This document shows, in pieces, positions 27,714 to 35,620 of a DNA stretch of 53,413 nt (positions within the stretch are counted from its first letter, which is position 1; each line of letters opens with the position of its first letter). The DNA lies in NCBI RefSeq assembly GCF_018476525.1, contig NZ_JAHCST010000063.1:1-53413 (forward strand), in the 5' to 3' direction. The notes under the pieces are model-generated. The model was not told where the DNA came from. It was given only the letters and a program-made list of their open reading frames with translations, and did no database searches. Made by a program: the position numbers and the translations under genes. The stretch is from Acrocarpospora catenulata (GTDB lineage: Bacteria; Actinomycetota; Actinomycetes; Streptosporangiales; Streptosporangiaceae).

Positions 27714-28832
27714 ATGAAGGTATGTGTCGGTACGGTCGTGCACCATCCAGAGGACGCGCGCATCATGCACCGGCAGATCCGGGCGTTGCTGGACGCCGGG
27801 CATGAGGTGACCTTCGTCGCGCCGTTCACGCACTGCAACGTGACGCCGCCGCCGGAGATCCGGGCGATCGACGTGCCCCGCGCGACCGGCCTGCGCCGGG
27901 CCAGGGCACTGCGGGCCGCCCGGTCCGCGCTCCGCCGTGGCTGCGCCGACGCCGACCTACTGCTCGTCCACGACCTGGAACTGCTGCTGGCGCTCCCCCG
28001 GCGCCGCCCGCCCACCGTCTGGGACGTGCACGAGGACACCATCGGCTCCCTGGAGGTCAAGGAGTACCTGCCGGGCCTGGCCAAGTCGGTGCTGCCGCCG
28101 CTGGTCCGGCGGCTGGAGGAGCGGGCGGAACGGCGGCTCCACCTGATCCTGGCCGAGGAGTCCTACCGGGCCAGGTTCGGGCGGGAGCACCCGGTGGTGC
28201 CCAACCACACGTACGTGCCGGAGGCCCCGCCGAAGCCGCCGGGCGACAACCGGGTGGTCTACGTCGGCCACATCTCGGCGGCCCGGGGCGCGGTGGAGAT
28301 GCTGGAGGTGGCCCGGCTGCTCCGGCCGCACGGGATCAGGATGGACCTGATCGGCCCCGCCGACGTGCCGATCCGGCCGATGCTGCGGGACGCCCAGCGC
28401 TCCGGCCTGCTCGACTGGTTCGGGTACGTGCCCAACCGGCACGCGCTGCGGATGGCGGAGGGCGCGCTGGCCGGGCTCTCGCTCCTGCACGACCTGCCCA
28501 ACTACCGCGACTCGCTGCCCACCAAGATCATCGAGTACATGGCGCACGGGGTGCCGGTGATCAGCACGCCGCTGCCGGTGGCCACCGAGGTGATGCGCGG
28601 CTGCGGCACGCTGGTGCCGCAGCAGGACCCGGAGGCGGTCGTCAGAGCCGTGCTGGAACTGCGGGACGACCCCGCCCGCCGCTCCGCGCTCGCCGCCCAG
28701 GGCCACGCCGAGGCCGCCGCCCGCTACCACTGGCCGGACGCCGCCGCCGCCTTCGTGGCCCACCTGGAGGCCTGGGCGAGCGCCCCCAGCCGGGTCACCA
28801 CCCGCCGTCCCAGTCGCGCTGTTCCCGCCTAG
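27714..28832 (+). CDS. GT4-family glycosyltransferase
   Basis: 372 residues. The start MKVCVGTVVHHPEDARIMH and the N-terminal half with LLLVHDLELLLALPRRRPP, then VVYVGHISAARGAVEMLEVA and LPTKIIEYMAHGVPVISTPL, mark a GT-B glycosyltransferase of the GT4 clan. No clear Shine-Dalgarno sequence lies before the ATG at 27714, so translation may be coupled or leaderless. Donor and acceptor are unknown. Confidence 0.85.
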   Translation: MKVCVGTVVHHPEDARIMHRQIRALLDAGHEVTFVAPFTHCNVTPPPEIRAIDVPRATGLRRARALRAARSALRRGCADADLLLVHDLELLLALPRRRPPTVWDVHEDTIGSLEVKEYLPGLAKSVLPPLVRRLEERAERRLHLILAEESYRARFGREHPVVPNHTYVPEAPPKPPGDNRVVYVGHISAARGAVEMLEVARLLRPHGIRMDLIGPADVPIRPMLRDAQRSGLLDWFGYVPNRHALRMAEGALAGLSLLHDLPNYRDSLPTKIIEYMAHGVPVISTPLPVATEVMRGCGTLVPQQDPEAVVRAVLELRDDPARRSALAAQGHAEAAARYHWPDAAAAFVAHLEAWASAPSRVTTRRPSRAVPA

Positions 28833-28871
28833 AACCTGTACGGTCCTGCCCGCGGTTGATGTACTGGACGA

Positions 28872-29615
28872 ATGGCGATGGAAGACGCTCGAAGCCATGA
28901 CATCCTGGGCCGCCGGGTGGATCTGCCGGTCGAGATCAGGGACGCCACCGCGTGCACGGCGGTGTACCTGGTGCGGGCGGACGCGGCGCGGGCGGTGATC
29001 GCCTACTCCGGGCTCGACGTGACCGAGGTGCTGCCGGGCAAGGCGGTCTGCACGCTGCTGTTCGTCGAGTACCGGGACTCCGACCTGGGCGCCTACCACG
29101 AGTTCGGGGTGGCCTTCCTGGTCCGCCCGCCGGAGGCCGGGCCGCCGCCGCGCCGATCGCTGCGCGCCGGGCTCCTGGACCTGCGCGACGCAGGGTCGGG
29201 GGTGTTCGTGCACTGGCTGCCGGTGGACCAGCCGTTCACGCTGGCCGCCGGGCGGGAGATCTGGGGGTTTCCCAAGGAGCTCGCCGACGTGGACCTGCGG
29301 CTGAGCTCGCCGTACAAGCGGTGTGTGCTGCGCAGGGACGGGCGGCTGGTGCTGGATCTGCTGATCCGGCCGGGCATGCCGATGCCGCCGCGCCGGATCG
29401 CGCCGGTGCACGCCTACACGCACCTGGAGGGGGTGACCCGGCGCACCGCCTTCACCATGCGGCCCGGCGCGGTCCGGGCCAGGCCCGGCGGTGCGCTGAT
29501 CCGGCTGGGCAACCATCCGGTGGCCAAGGAGCTGAGCGAGCTCGGGCTGCCCAAGCACGCGCTGGTCACCTCGACCATCGGGCGGCTGCGGATGAGCTTC
29601 GGGCCGGCGTTCTAG
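28872..29615 (+). CDS. Acetoacetate decarboxylase family protein
   Basis: 247-residue protein of the acetoacetate-decarboxylase fold. The block REIWGFPKELADVDL corresponds to the active-site loop. The Schiff-base lysine is present (PKEL), but the neighbouring second lysine of genuine acetoacetate decarboxylases is Glu here. ADC-like proteins with changed active sites often perform other aldol or dehydration chemistry, so the reaction is not assigned. ATG 28872 and 28878 are both possible starts. Its 3' end overlaps the convergent GT2 by four bases. Confidence 0.78.
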   Translation: MAMEDARSHDILGRRVDLPVEIRDATACTAVYLVRADAARAVIAYSGLDVTEVLPGKAVCTLLFVEYRDSDLGAYHEFGVAFLVRPPEAGPPPRRSLRAGLLDLRDAGSGVFVHWLPVDQPFTLAAGREIWGFPKELADVDLRLSSPYKRCVLRRDGRLVLDLLIRPGMPMPPRRIAPVHAYTHLEGVTRRTAFTMRPGAVRARPGGALIRLGNHPVAKELSELGLPKHALVTSTIGRLRMSFGPAF

Positions 29616-30493
29616 ACGATCGGGGGACGGCCCAGGCGGAACATGCGCCACGCCGTCCGCCAGGTCATCGGGCGGCGCTCGCCCGCCGGTTCCCGCAGGC
29701 CCTCGGCGAAGCCGCGGAACCAGGACTTCAGGGCCAGCGCCGAGCGTTCCCGCACCAGCGTGAGCACCACCCAGTCCAGCAGGTAGAGCACGGCCAGCGC
29801 CCAGGGCAGGTTGCGGCGGGCCAGCCAGACGCGGTTGCGCGCGTTGAGGCGGTAGAAGTCGGCGTGCCGGGAGGGCAGGACCAGCGGGTGGTACATGACG
29901 GGCGCGGCGTCGTACTCGATGCGGTAGTCCTCGCCGAGCAGGCGCCAGGCCAGGTCGGTCTCCTCGTGCGCGTAGAAGAACTTCTCCGGCAGGCCGCCGA
30001 CCTGGAGGTAGGCCGAGCGGCGGATGGCGCAGGCGCCGCCCAGGAAGGTGGTCACCGGGGAGGAGCGCTCGGGGTCGCCGGCCCGCAGCCGGGGCACGTG
30101 GCGGCGCTGCACCGAGCCGCCGTCCGGGTCCATCACCCGGAACGAGATCACCGCCAGGTCGGGCTCGGCGGCGAAGCGGTCCCGGACGTGCGAGGCCACC
30201 TTGTCGTTGGCGTACCAGCCGTCGTCGTCGAGGAAGAGCACCACGTCGCCGGAGCACTCCTGGACGCCCCGGTTGCGGCCCTCGGGGATGCCGACGTTGT
30301 GCGTCAGCCGTACCGTCTTGATCGTCGCGGCGGAGCCGGGCGGCGGGGTGGCGGAGAGCTCGGGCACGTCCGCGCCATTGCCGATGATCACCACTTCGAC
30401 GTCGCCGTCGACCTGCGCGAGGGCCGACTCGACGGCCCGGTTCAGTTCGCTGACGCGGTTACCCATGGTGAGGATGACACACGAAATCTTCAC
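29612..30493 (-). CDS. GT2 glycosyltransferase (rhamnosyltransferase-like)
   Basis: 293 residues. It has VKISCVILTMGNRVSELNRA, EVVIIGNGADVP, THNVGIPEGRNRGVQ, VVLFLDDDGWYANDKV (DxD) and FFYAHEETDLAWRLLGEDYR, the ED-type acceptor block of bacterial rhamnosyl/galactofuranosyl-like GT2 enzymes. The GTG start at 30493 (VKISCVIL) is chosen for a GGGGCGA site 8 bases upstream; the frame extends to 30526. The C-terminus is basic and amphipathic. It is convergent with the ADC-like gene and divergent from nothing nearby. Confidence 0.87.
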   Translation of the reverse strand: MKISCVILTMGNRVSELNRAVESALAQVDGDVEVVIIGNGADVPELSATPPPGSAATIKTVRLTHNVGIPEGRNRGVQECSGDVVLFLDDDGWYANDKVASHVRDRFAAEPDLAVISFRVMDPDGGSVQRRHVPRLRAGDPERSSPVTTFLGGACAIRRSAYLQVGGLPEKFFYAHEETDLAWRLLGEDYRIEYDAAPVMYHPLVLPSRHADFYRLNARNRVWLARRNLPWALAVLYLLDWVVLTLVRERSALALKSWFRGFAEGLREPAGERRPMTWRTAWRMFRLGRPPIV

Positions 30494-30664
30494 CGCGTCA
30501 TCGCCCCGACGCTTGGCGGGTAACACACGATTTCATGATCACCGAGTCTGTATGGGCTGCCAAATCCGGATCTATGCCTGCTTGCTGCGCAATAAGGGTA
30601 TCGGAACCGTCGGCGAACACCCACCAAACGCCAAGTGTCCGGAAGGAGTTGGCCCGGAGGCGGA

Positions 30665-31423
30665 TCAAGCCAGCCGCCGGGACGCCAGGATGCTCACCAG
30701 GTGCAGAATCATCTGTACACCAGCGATGATCGCACACGCCACGACCAGGATTCGGGTAGCCGAAAACCAGGAATCGAGCACTGCCGCGATCACCACGATA
30801 AGGGAAAGCTCCACGGCCTGGATCACCCGGTGGAAGCGGAGCGCGGCGGCGGCCCGCCGGGCCATCCTGATCTTCGCGGAGGCGAACTGGGCGCCGGACG
30901 CCTCGGTCGCCGCCACCAGGCCGGAGCGGGCCCTGGCCACGTCCACCAGGTCGGTCTCCGACTTGATCAGGATCGCCCCGAGCGCTGCCGCCAGGCCGAG
31001 CACCGTGTACCAGTCGGGCAGCGTCTCCGAGGCCCGGAAGCCCAGGCCGATGAGCAGCGCCGCCTCGGCGAAGTAGTGACCCACCCGGTCCAGGTAGACC
31101 CCGGCGATGGAGGTCCGTCCTGTCCACCGGGCCAGCTCGCCGTCGGAGCAGTCCAGCAGCAGGTAGAGCTGGATGAGCAGGGCCGCCCCCACGGCGGCCC
31201 AGAGCCCCGGCAGGGCCAGCACCGCCCCGGCCAGCACGCCGGAGACGATCATCAGGCCGGTCACCTGGTTGGGGGTGATCGGCGTCCTGGCCAGCAGCCA
31301 GGTGACGTAGATGGACAGCCGCCGCATGTAGAGCAGACCCGCCCAGTGTTCCCCGTTGCGACGCTCCAGCGTCATCTCGGGCTGCGCCTTGGCGCGGAGC
31401 TCAGCGACCGACGGCGTGGACAT
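30665..31423 (-). CDS. CDP-alcohol phosphotransferase family protein, variant motif
   Basis: 252 residues, six predicted helices. The family signature D-x2-D-G-x2-A-R-x8-G-x3-D-x3-D is present as D91, D94, G95, A98, R99, G108 and D112, but the fourth Asp, the usual catalytic base, is His116 (DRVGHYFAE). As far as I recall, similar actinobacterial proteins carry the same His, so it may be a distinct subfamily rather than a broken gene. The product would join a CDP-linked alcohol to a lipid or sugar acceptor, or scaffold such a reaction. It overlaps the dehydrogenase gene by 23 bases; the start at 31423 (MSTPSV) is preferred to the GTG at 31441. Confidence 0.83.
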   Translation of the reverse strand: MSTPSVAELRAKAQPEMTLERRNGEHWAGLLYMRRLSIYVTWLLARTPITPNQVTGLMIVSGVLAGAVLALPGLWAAVGAALLIQLYLLLDCSDGELARWTGRTSIAGVYLDRVGHYFAEAALLIGLGFRASETLPDWYTVLGLAAALGAILIKSETDLVDVARARSGLVAATEASGAQFASAKIRMARRAAAALRFHRVIQAVELSLIVVIAAVLDSWFSATRILVVACAIIAGVQMILHLVSILASRRLA

Positions 31424-32459
31424 ATGCCTCAACCCGCTCACGAATCTCGGCTTCGGAGAGCCGCAGGTGTTCCAGGATGGTGTACCGGCCCGGCCGCGTG
31501 GCGGGGGCCAGTTTGACGGCCTCGACGAACTGCTCGGTGGTCAGGCCGATGTCGGCGTGCGTCACCGGCAGCCGGTGTTGGCGCAGGCAGCCGGTGACCT
31601 GGGTGAGGCGGGCCGCGTCCTCGCGGAGGAAGAAGCAGAACGCCGCGCCGATTCCGGCCAGCTCACCGTGATTGGAGGTGCCGGGGAAGAGCTGATCCAC
31701 GGCATGCAGGATCTCATGATCCCCGCCGCTGGACGGACGGCTTGACCCGGCGATGACCATCGACATGCCGGACAGGATCAAAGCCTCGGCCAGCACCGTC
31801 AAGAACGGATCGGACTCGATGGAGTCGGTCCGGCCCACCACCGCCTCGGCCGCCGTGCGGGCCATCGAGACCGCCACCCCGTCGATCGGCTCGCCACGCT
31901 CGGCGTTGCCGAGCTGCCAGTCCTCGATCGCGGACAGGTTGCTGATCACGTCGCCCACCCCGGCGCGGACCAGCGACTGGGGCGCGTCGTGCACGAAGTC
32001 CAGGTCCACCATGATGGCCAGCGGCATCGGCACCCCGAAGGAGCCCTTGCCGCCCTCGTGGGTGAGCGAGGCCACCGGCGAGCAGATCCCGTCGTGGGCC
32101 AGGTTGGTGGCCACCGCCACCATCGGGATGCCGGCCAGCGACGCGGCGTACTTGGTGGCGTCGATGGTCTTGCCGCCGCCGATGCCCACCACCGCCTCGT
32201 AGGCGCCCTTGCGCAGGTCGGCGCCGAGCGAGATCGCCGCGTCCACCGAGCCGTCCGGCACCCTGAGCACCTGGGCCTCCCCCAGGGACGGCGCGATCAC
32301 CTTGGCGATCCGGTCCCCCTGGTTCGTGCCCACCGCCACCGCCACCCGCCCGGAGGTCGCCACCCGGCTGTCCGCCAGCAGCGATCCGAGCTGGGCGATC
32401 GCCCCCCGGCGCACCTCCATGGTCAGCGGCGCCGGGAGCATCCTCGCCAGAATCGGCAT
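31401..32459 (-). CDS. sn-Glycerol-1-phosphate dehydrogenase-like (iron-containing ADH family)
   Basis: 352 residues. The NAD(P)-binding segment is VGIGGGKTIDATKYAA (91-106). ATNLAHDGICSPVASL is diagnostic of the G1P-dehydrogenase/AraM/DHQ-synthase-like branch. The metal ligands are inferred to be D170 (GVGD), H248 (SGGDHE) and H264 (NHGE). Archaeal and some bacterial members reduce dihydroxyacetone phosphate to sn-glycerol-1-phosphate. GGGAGG lies 4 bases before the ATG. The gene belongs to a tight five-gene minus-strand run, so it likely supplies a phosphoalcohol for the CDP-alcohol enzymes. Confidence 0.82.
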   Translation of the reverse strand: MPILARMLPAPLTMEVRRGAIAQLGSLLADSRVATSGRVAVAVGTNQGDRIAKVIAPSLGEAQVLRVPDGSVDAAISLGADLRKGAYEAVVGIGGGKTIDATKYAASLAGIPMVAVATNLAHDGICSPVASLTHEGGKGSFGVPMPLAIMVDLDFVHDAPQSLVRAGVGDVISNLSAIEDWQLGNAERGEPIDGVAVSMARTAAEAVVGRTDSIESDPFLTVLAEALILSGMSMVIAGSSRPSSGGDHEILHAVDQLFPGTSNHGELAGIGAAFCFFLREDAARLTQVTGCLRQHRLPVTHADIGLTTEQFVEAVKLAPATRPGRYTILEHLRLSEAEIRERVEAYVHAVGR

Positions 32460-32489
32460 CTGGCCTCCCTTGTCGTGGTCGTCGGCGGG

Positions 32490-33224
32490 TCAGAGATAGG
32501 TGCCGGCGATGGCCCGGGCCTTGGCCAGGTCGTCGTGGTTGTCCACCTCGACCCAGTCGACCTTGCCGATCGGGGCCACGTGGATGCGCTCGCCGCGGGC
32601 CACCATCTCCTGGTAGCCGTCCTCGTAGTAGAGCTGGGGGTCGCGCTCGAAGGTGGCCCGCAGGGCGTCGGCCAGCCGGTCGGCCGCGCCGGGGCGGATC
32701 AGGGTGGCGCCGATGTACTCCCCGTACGCCTGGGCGGGGTCCATCAGCTTGGTGATGCGGGCCAGGTCGCCCCCGTTCAGGGTGACCTTCATCTCCTCGT
32801 CGGCCAGCGTCTTCACATCGTCCACGGCGAGCAGGATGTCGCTGGTCTCGGGGGCGGCCAGCAGGGTGCGCTCCACCGAGACCGGGTGCACGGTGTCACC
32901 GTTGACCAGCAACGCCCCCTGCCCGAAGTAGTCCCGGGCGCACCACAGCGAGTAGGCGTTGTTCCACTCCTCGGCCTTGTCATTGTGGACCAGGGTGAGG
33001 CGCACGCCGTGCCGCTCCTCCAGGGCCGCCTTCCGCTCGTGCACGGCCTCGGCCCGGTACCCCACGATCACCACGACCTCCCGCAGCTCCACCGCGGCGA
33101 GGTTGCGCAAGGCGATGTCCAGGATCGTGGTCTCACCGTCGACCGGCACCAGCGCCTTGGGCAGCGTGTCGGTGTACGGCCGCAGTCGTCGTCCGGCTCC
33201 GGCGGCCAGCACCATTCCCAGCAA
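32490..33224 (-). CDS. Nucleotidyltransferase (phosphocholine/inositol-phosphate cytidylyltransferase-like)
   Basis: 244 residues. The NTP-transferase signature is MVLAAGAGRRLRPYTDTLP with KALVPVDG, then ALLVNGDTVHPVS for the metal aspartate and GKVDWVEVDNHDDLAKA at the end. The shape resembles the small CTP-dependent cytidylyltransferases (LicC, IPCT) that activate a phosphoalcohol. The substrate is not evident; a glycerol-phosphate, ribitol-phosphate or inositol-phosphate are candidates. The TTG at 33224 is chosen because AAGGAG lies six bases upstream. The next ATG (33215) has too long a gap. It is part of the run with the dehydrogenase and the phosphotransferases. Confidence 0.83.
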   Translation of the reverse strand: MLGMVLAAGAGRRLRPYTDTLPKALVPVDGETTILDIALRNLAAVELREVVVIVGYRAEAVHERKAALEERHGVRLTLVHNDKAEEWNNAYSLWCARDYFGQGALLVNGDTVHPVSVERTLLAAPETSDILLAVDDVKTLADEEMKVTLNGGDLARITKLMDPAQAYGEYIGATLIRPGAADRLADALRATFERDPQLYYEDGYQEMVARGERIHVAPIGKVDWVEVDNHDDLAKARAIAGTYL

Positions 33225-33334
33225 CGTGCACTCCTTGGGGGTCGAGCGTCTGTAAAGCTTCAGGTAACCCCAAAGGTTAGTTGCCTCAGCGCCCAGATCG
33301 TGTAATCCGGTGTTGGCCGAATGCTCGTCCGACG

Positions 33335-33955
33335 TTAATCGTGCGCGCTGAGTTCGGCCGCCTCCACCCCCGAGCGCGGCGCGGCCAGCCAGCACCCCAG
33401 GCTCTCCCAGCAGAACAGCGCCCACAGGTAGAGGGCGAGCAGCACGAACATGGCGGCGCTGCTCACCAGCCCGCCGACGGCCACCATGATCATACGGCCC
33501 TCCCAGCCCAGACCGGCCGTGCTCAGCCAGTGCGGCAGGTAGACGTGCTGGCGGATGCGGTAGACCGTGTCGTAGTGGTGGAAGACGATCGCGCCGAGCA
33601 GCACCATGATGATCAGCGCGGGCACCCCGTGGGCGAAGCCGACCAGGGCGATGAAGCCGTACTCGGTGATCCGCAGGAGGGGCGGGACCAGCCAGTCCAG
33701 GCGGCCGTCGTGCCGGTGCGAGGAGCCGGGACCGGCCAGCAGCAGGGCCACCAGCGGGGCGAACACCGCCAGGCCGTCCGTTCCCGCGATGCCGACGCCG
33801 AGCAGGATGCCGGTGACGAAGAGCGCGGCGATGACCGGGGGCAGCGGCGGCAGCTGCCCGGCCACCATGGCGCCCATGGCCCGGGAGAGCGGGCCGTCGT
33901 CCCGGTAGCCCAGCACCGAGCTGGCCGGGACCTTGGTCATCTCCACCATGGTCAT
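33335..33955 (-). CDS. DUF5941 family membrane protein
   Basis: 206 residues with about five hydrophobic segments (LPPVIAALFVTGILLGVGI, LAVFAPLVALLLAGPG, and others). The start MTMVEMTKV overlaps the stop of the CDP-alcohol phosphotransferase by four bases (ATGA, 33952-33955). It is recognised by recollection as the DUF5941 domain, which elsewhere is fused to or adjacent to CDP-alcohol phosphotransferases. The conserved DWLVPPLLRITEYGFI and FHHYDTVYRIRQ lack a catalytic motif of known type. It is probably a partner or pseudo-subunit of the neighbouring phosphotransferase. Confidence 0.75.
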   Translation of the reverse strand: MTMVEMTKVPASSVLGYRDDGPLSRAMGAMVAGQLPPLPPVIAALFVTGILLGVGIAGTDGLAVFAPLVALLLAGPGSSHRHDGRLDWLVPPLLRITEYGFIALVGFAHGVPALIIMVLLGAIVFHHYDTVYRIRQHVYLPHWLSTAGLGWEGRMIMVAVGGLVSSAAMFVLLALYLWALFCWESLGCWLAAPRSGVEAAELSAHD

Positions 33956-35487
33956 GCCAGCGACCTCGCGATCCGTCCGGTGATCGAGTAGAGGGCGGCC
34001 ACCCCGCCCCAGACCAGCAGCGCCAGGAAGGTGATCCGGGCGTCGAAGAGCGCGGCGGTGACCGCGATCAGCGCCATCCGCTCCCCGATGGGCAGCACGA
34101 TGATCTTCTTGATCCAGCGGGAGACCGTGCCGCCGTCCAGGCGCTCGGCCAGCTGCACGATGGTGTTCTCGCGCTGCACGGCGGCCACCGTACGGGCCGA
34201 GTCCATCGCCACCGCCAGCGAGTGTTGCGGCGGCGCCCAGGCGGAACCCGCCTGGGCGGCGTCGGTCACCGCCCCGGCGTAGGCGAAGTCGATCATGTGC
34301 CGGACCGCCTGGAGGAGCATCGCCGCCACGGCCAGCGGCCAGACGTCGCCCGGATAGCCGATGGCCAGGCCGAGGTAGACCAGGAACTCCTTGGCCCGGT
34401 CGAAGGTGGCGTCCAGCCAGGCGCCCAGCGGGGAGAAGCGCCGGGTGTAGCGGGCCAGCTGGCCGTCCACGCAGTCGAGCACGAAGGACAGGTAGAGGGC
34501 TGCCGCCCCGGCCACCATGCCCTGCCGGTCTCCGGCGGAGAACCAGACGGCGGCCAGCGCGGCCAGGCCGAGCGAGATCCCGGTGACCGAGTTGGGGGCC
34601 AGCCCGATCCTGGCCGCGAGCCGGACCAGGTGCGGCGACCAGGTGCTGACCAGGTAGGTGGCGAAGAACCCGTCGTCGGCCTTGATCGAGGACGCCATGC
34701 GGACCCGTTCCTCGTCCACCTCGGCCAGCCGCCGCAGCGCCAGGTCGGCCTCGGCCTGGCCGGTCACCCGCGTACACCGCAGCCCGATGTCGGCGTCGGC
34801 GGCGACACCGGCGGTGGTCCTGCGGCGGACCTCCCCGAGCCGGGCCGCCCGCACCGGCACCCCCGAGCGGACCAGCCCCGCCAGCAGCAGGTCGGGGGCC
34901 TCGGCCTCGGACACCTCGCCCAAGGCCTGCCGCTCGGCCAGCGCGGCCAGTTCGTCGGCGATGTCGGCCAGGTTCTTGGCCTGGTCCTCGGCCACCTGGA
35001 AGACGCCGCGGAAGGTGGCGTTGGGCGCGTGCACCTGGTGGAAGGAGTTGCCGGCCGCCACCACCCGGCCGTGCTCGACCCGGACCGGCGCGTGCGGCGG
35101 GTCGGGGGCGCCGTTGCCGACCAGGGCGCCGGTGCTCCTGGCGGGATGTTCCAGCAGGAGGGCCAGCGCCTCGGTGTGCGCCACCACGTCCCCGGCCAGC
35201 ACGGCCACCGGGGCCTCGGCCGCCCGGGCCACCGCGGCCACCTCGCGCAGCGCGGCGGGCAGGCCCACGTCGGAGACCACCCGCAGGTCGCCCACCGGCA
35301 GCGCGACCAGCTGGTCGGTGAGCCGGTCGAGCAGGGTCGCCTCGGCGCTCTCCGTCCTGGTTCCCCCGGCGCCTTCCCTTTCCAGGGCGCCTTCCGTTCT
35401 GCCTTCTGTTCTGGTGGCACAGGTGAGCCCGGACGCCGGGGTGGTCGCCAGGACCACCGCCACCGCGTCCGGCCGCCGATCCCCCAT
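33952..35487 (-). CDS. CDP-alcohol phosphotransferase fused to nucleotidyltransferase-like domain
   Basis: 511 residues. Residues 1 to ~270 look like a degenerate nucleotidyltransferase (VAVVLATTPASG where G-x-G-x-R would be, then VAVLAGDVVAH). The C-terminal half holds the complete phosphotransferase signature DCVDGQLARY...GAWLDATFD with all four Asp. The linker DDGFFATYLVSTWSP resembles the start of the phosphotransferase half of archaeal IPCT-DIPPS (cytidylyltransferase/di-inositol-phosphate-phosphate synthase) fusions. The GTG/ATG at 35529 is a longer option; ATG 35487 (MGDRRPDAV) is preferred. It is the first gene of the minus-strand run and is divergent from the cytidylyltransferase-reductase. 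Confidence 0.82.
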   Translation of the reverse strand: MGDRRPDAVAVVLATTPASGLTCATRTEGRTEGALEREGAGGTRTESAEATLLDRLTDQLVALPVGDLRVVSDVGLPAALREVAAVARAAEAPVAVLAGDVVAHTEALALLLEHPARSTGALVGNGAPDPPHAPVRVEHGRVVAAGNSFHQVHAPNATFRGVFQVAEDQAKNLADIADELAALAERQALGEVSEAEAPDLLLAGLVRSGVPVRAARLGEVRRRTTAGVAADADIGLRCTRVTGQAEADLALRRLAEVDEERVRMASSIKADDGFFATYLVSTWSPHLVRLAARIGLAPNSVTGISLGLAALAAVWFSAGDRQGMVAGAAALYLSFVLDCVDGQLARYTRRFSPLGAWLDATFDRAKEFLVYLGLAIGYPGDVWPLAVAAMLLQAVRHMIDFAYAGAVTDAAQAGSAWAPPQHSLAVAMDSARTVAAVQRENTIVQLAERLDGGTVSRWIKKIIVLPIGERMALIAVTAALFDARITFLALLVWGGVAALYSITGRIARSLA

Positions 35488-35548
35488 ACCCAGACCGCCT
35501 TCGCTGTCAGAAGCTCCACCCGGGCCCACGTACCTCGCAACGTAACCG

Positions 35549-35558
35549 AGTGATCACT
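35549..35558. promoter_or_regulatory. Palindrome in divergent promoter
   Basis: AGTGATCACT is a perfect 10-base palindrome followed closely by AATCACC, in the 91-133-base region between the two divergent CDP-alcohol gene sets. It may be an operator shared by both; no regulator gene is adjacent. Confidence 0.3.
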
Positions 35559-35590
35559 AATGAGCAATCACCCGCGAGGGTAAGGTGCAC

Positions 35591-35617
35591 CTCGGAGGAT
35601 CATGAGCTCGGAGGATC
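35591..35617 (+). repeat. Duplicated Shine-Dalgarno/start module
   Basis: CTCGGAGGATC occurs at 35591-35601 and at 35607-35617. Each is followed by an ATG (35602 and 35621). Only the second ATG has good spacing (six bases) and leads into the conserved protein; the first is in another frame and too close to the site. Confidence 0.6.
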
Positions 35618-35620
35618 GCG

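Noticed and set aside
28872-30493. Toxin-antitoxin or phage module
   Set aside because: Both genes match enzyme families and neither is small or paired like a toxin system.
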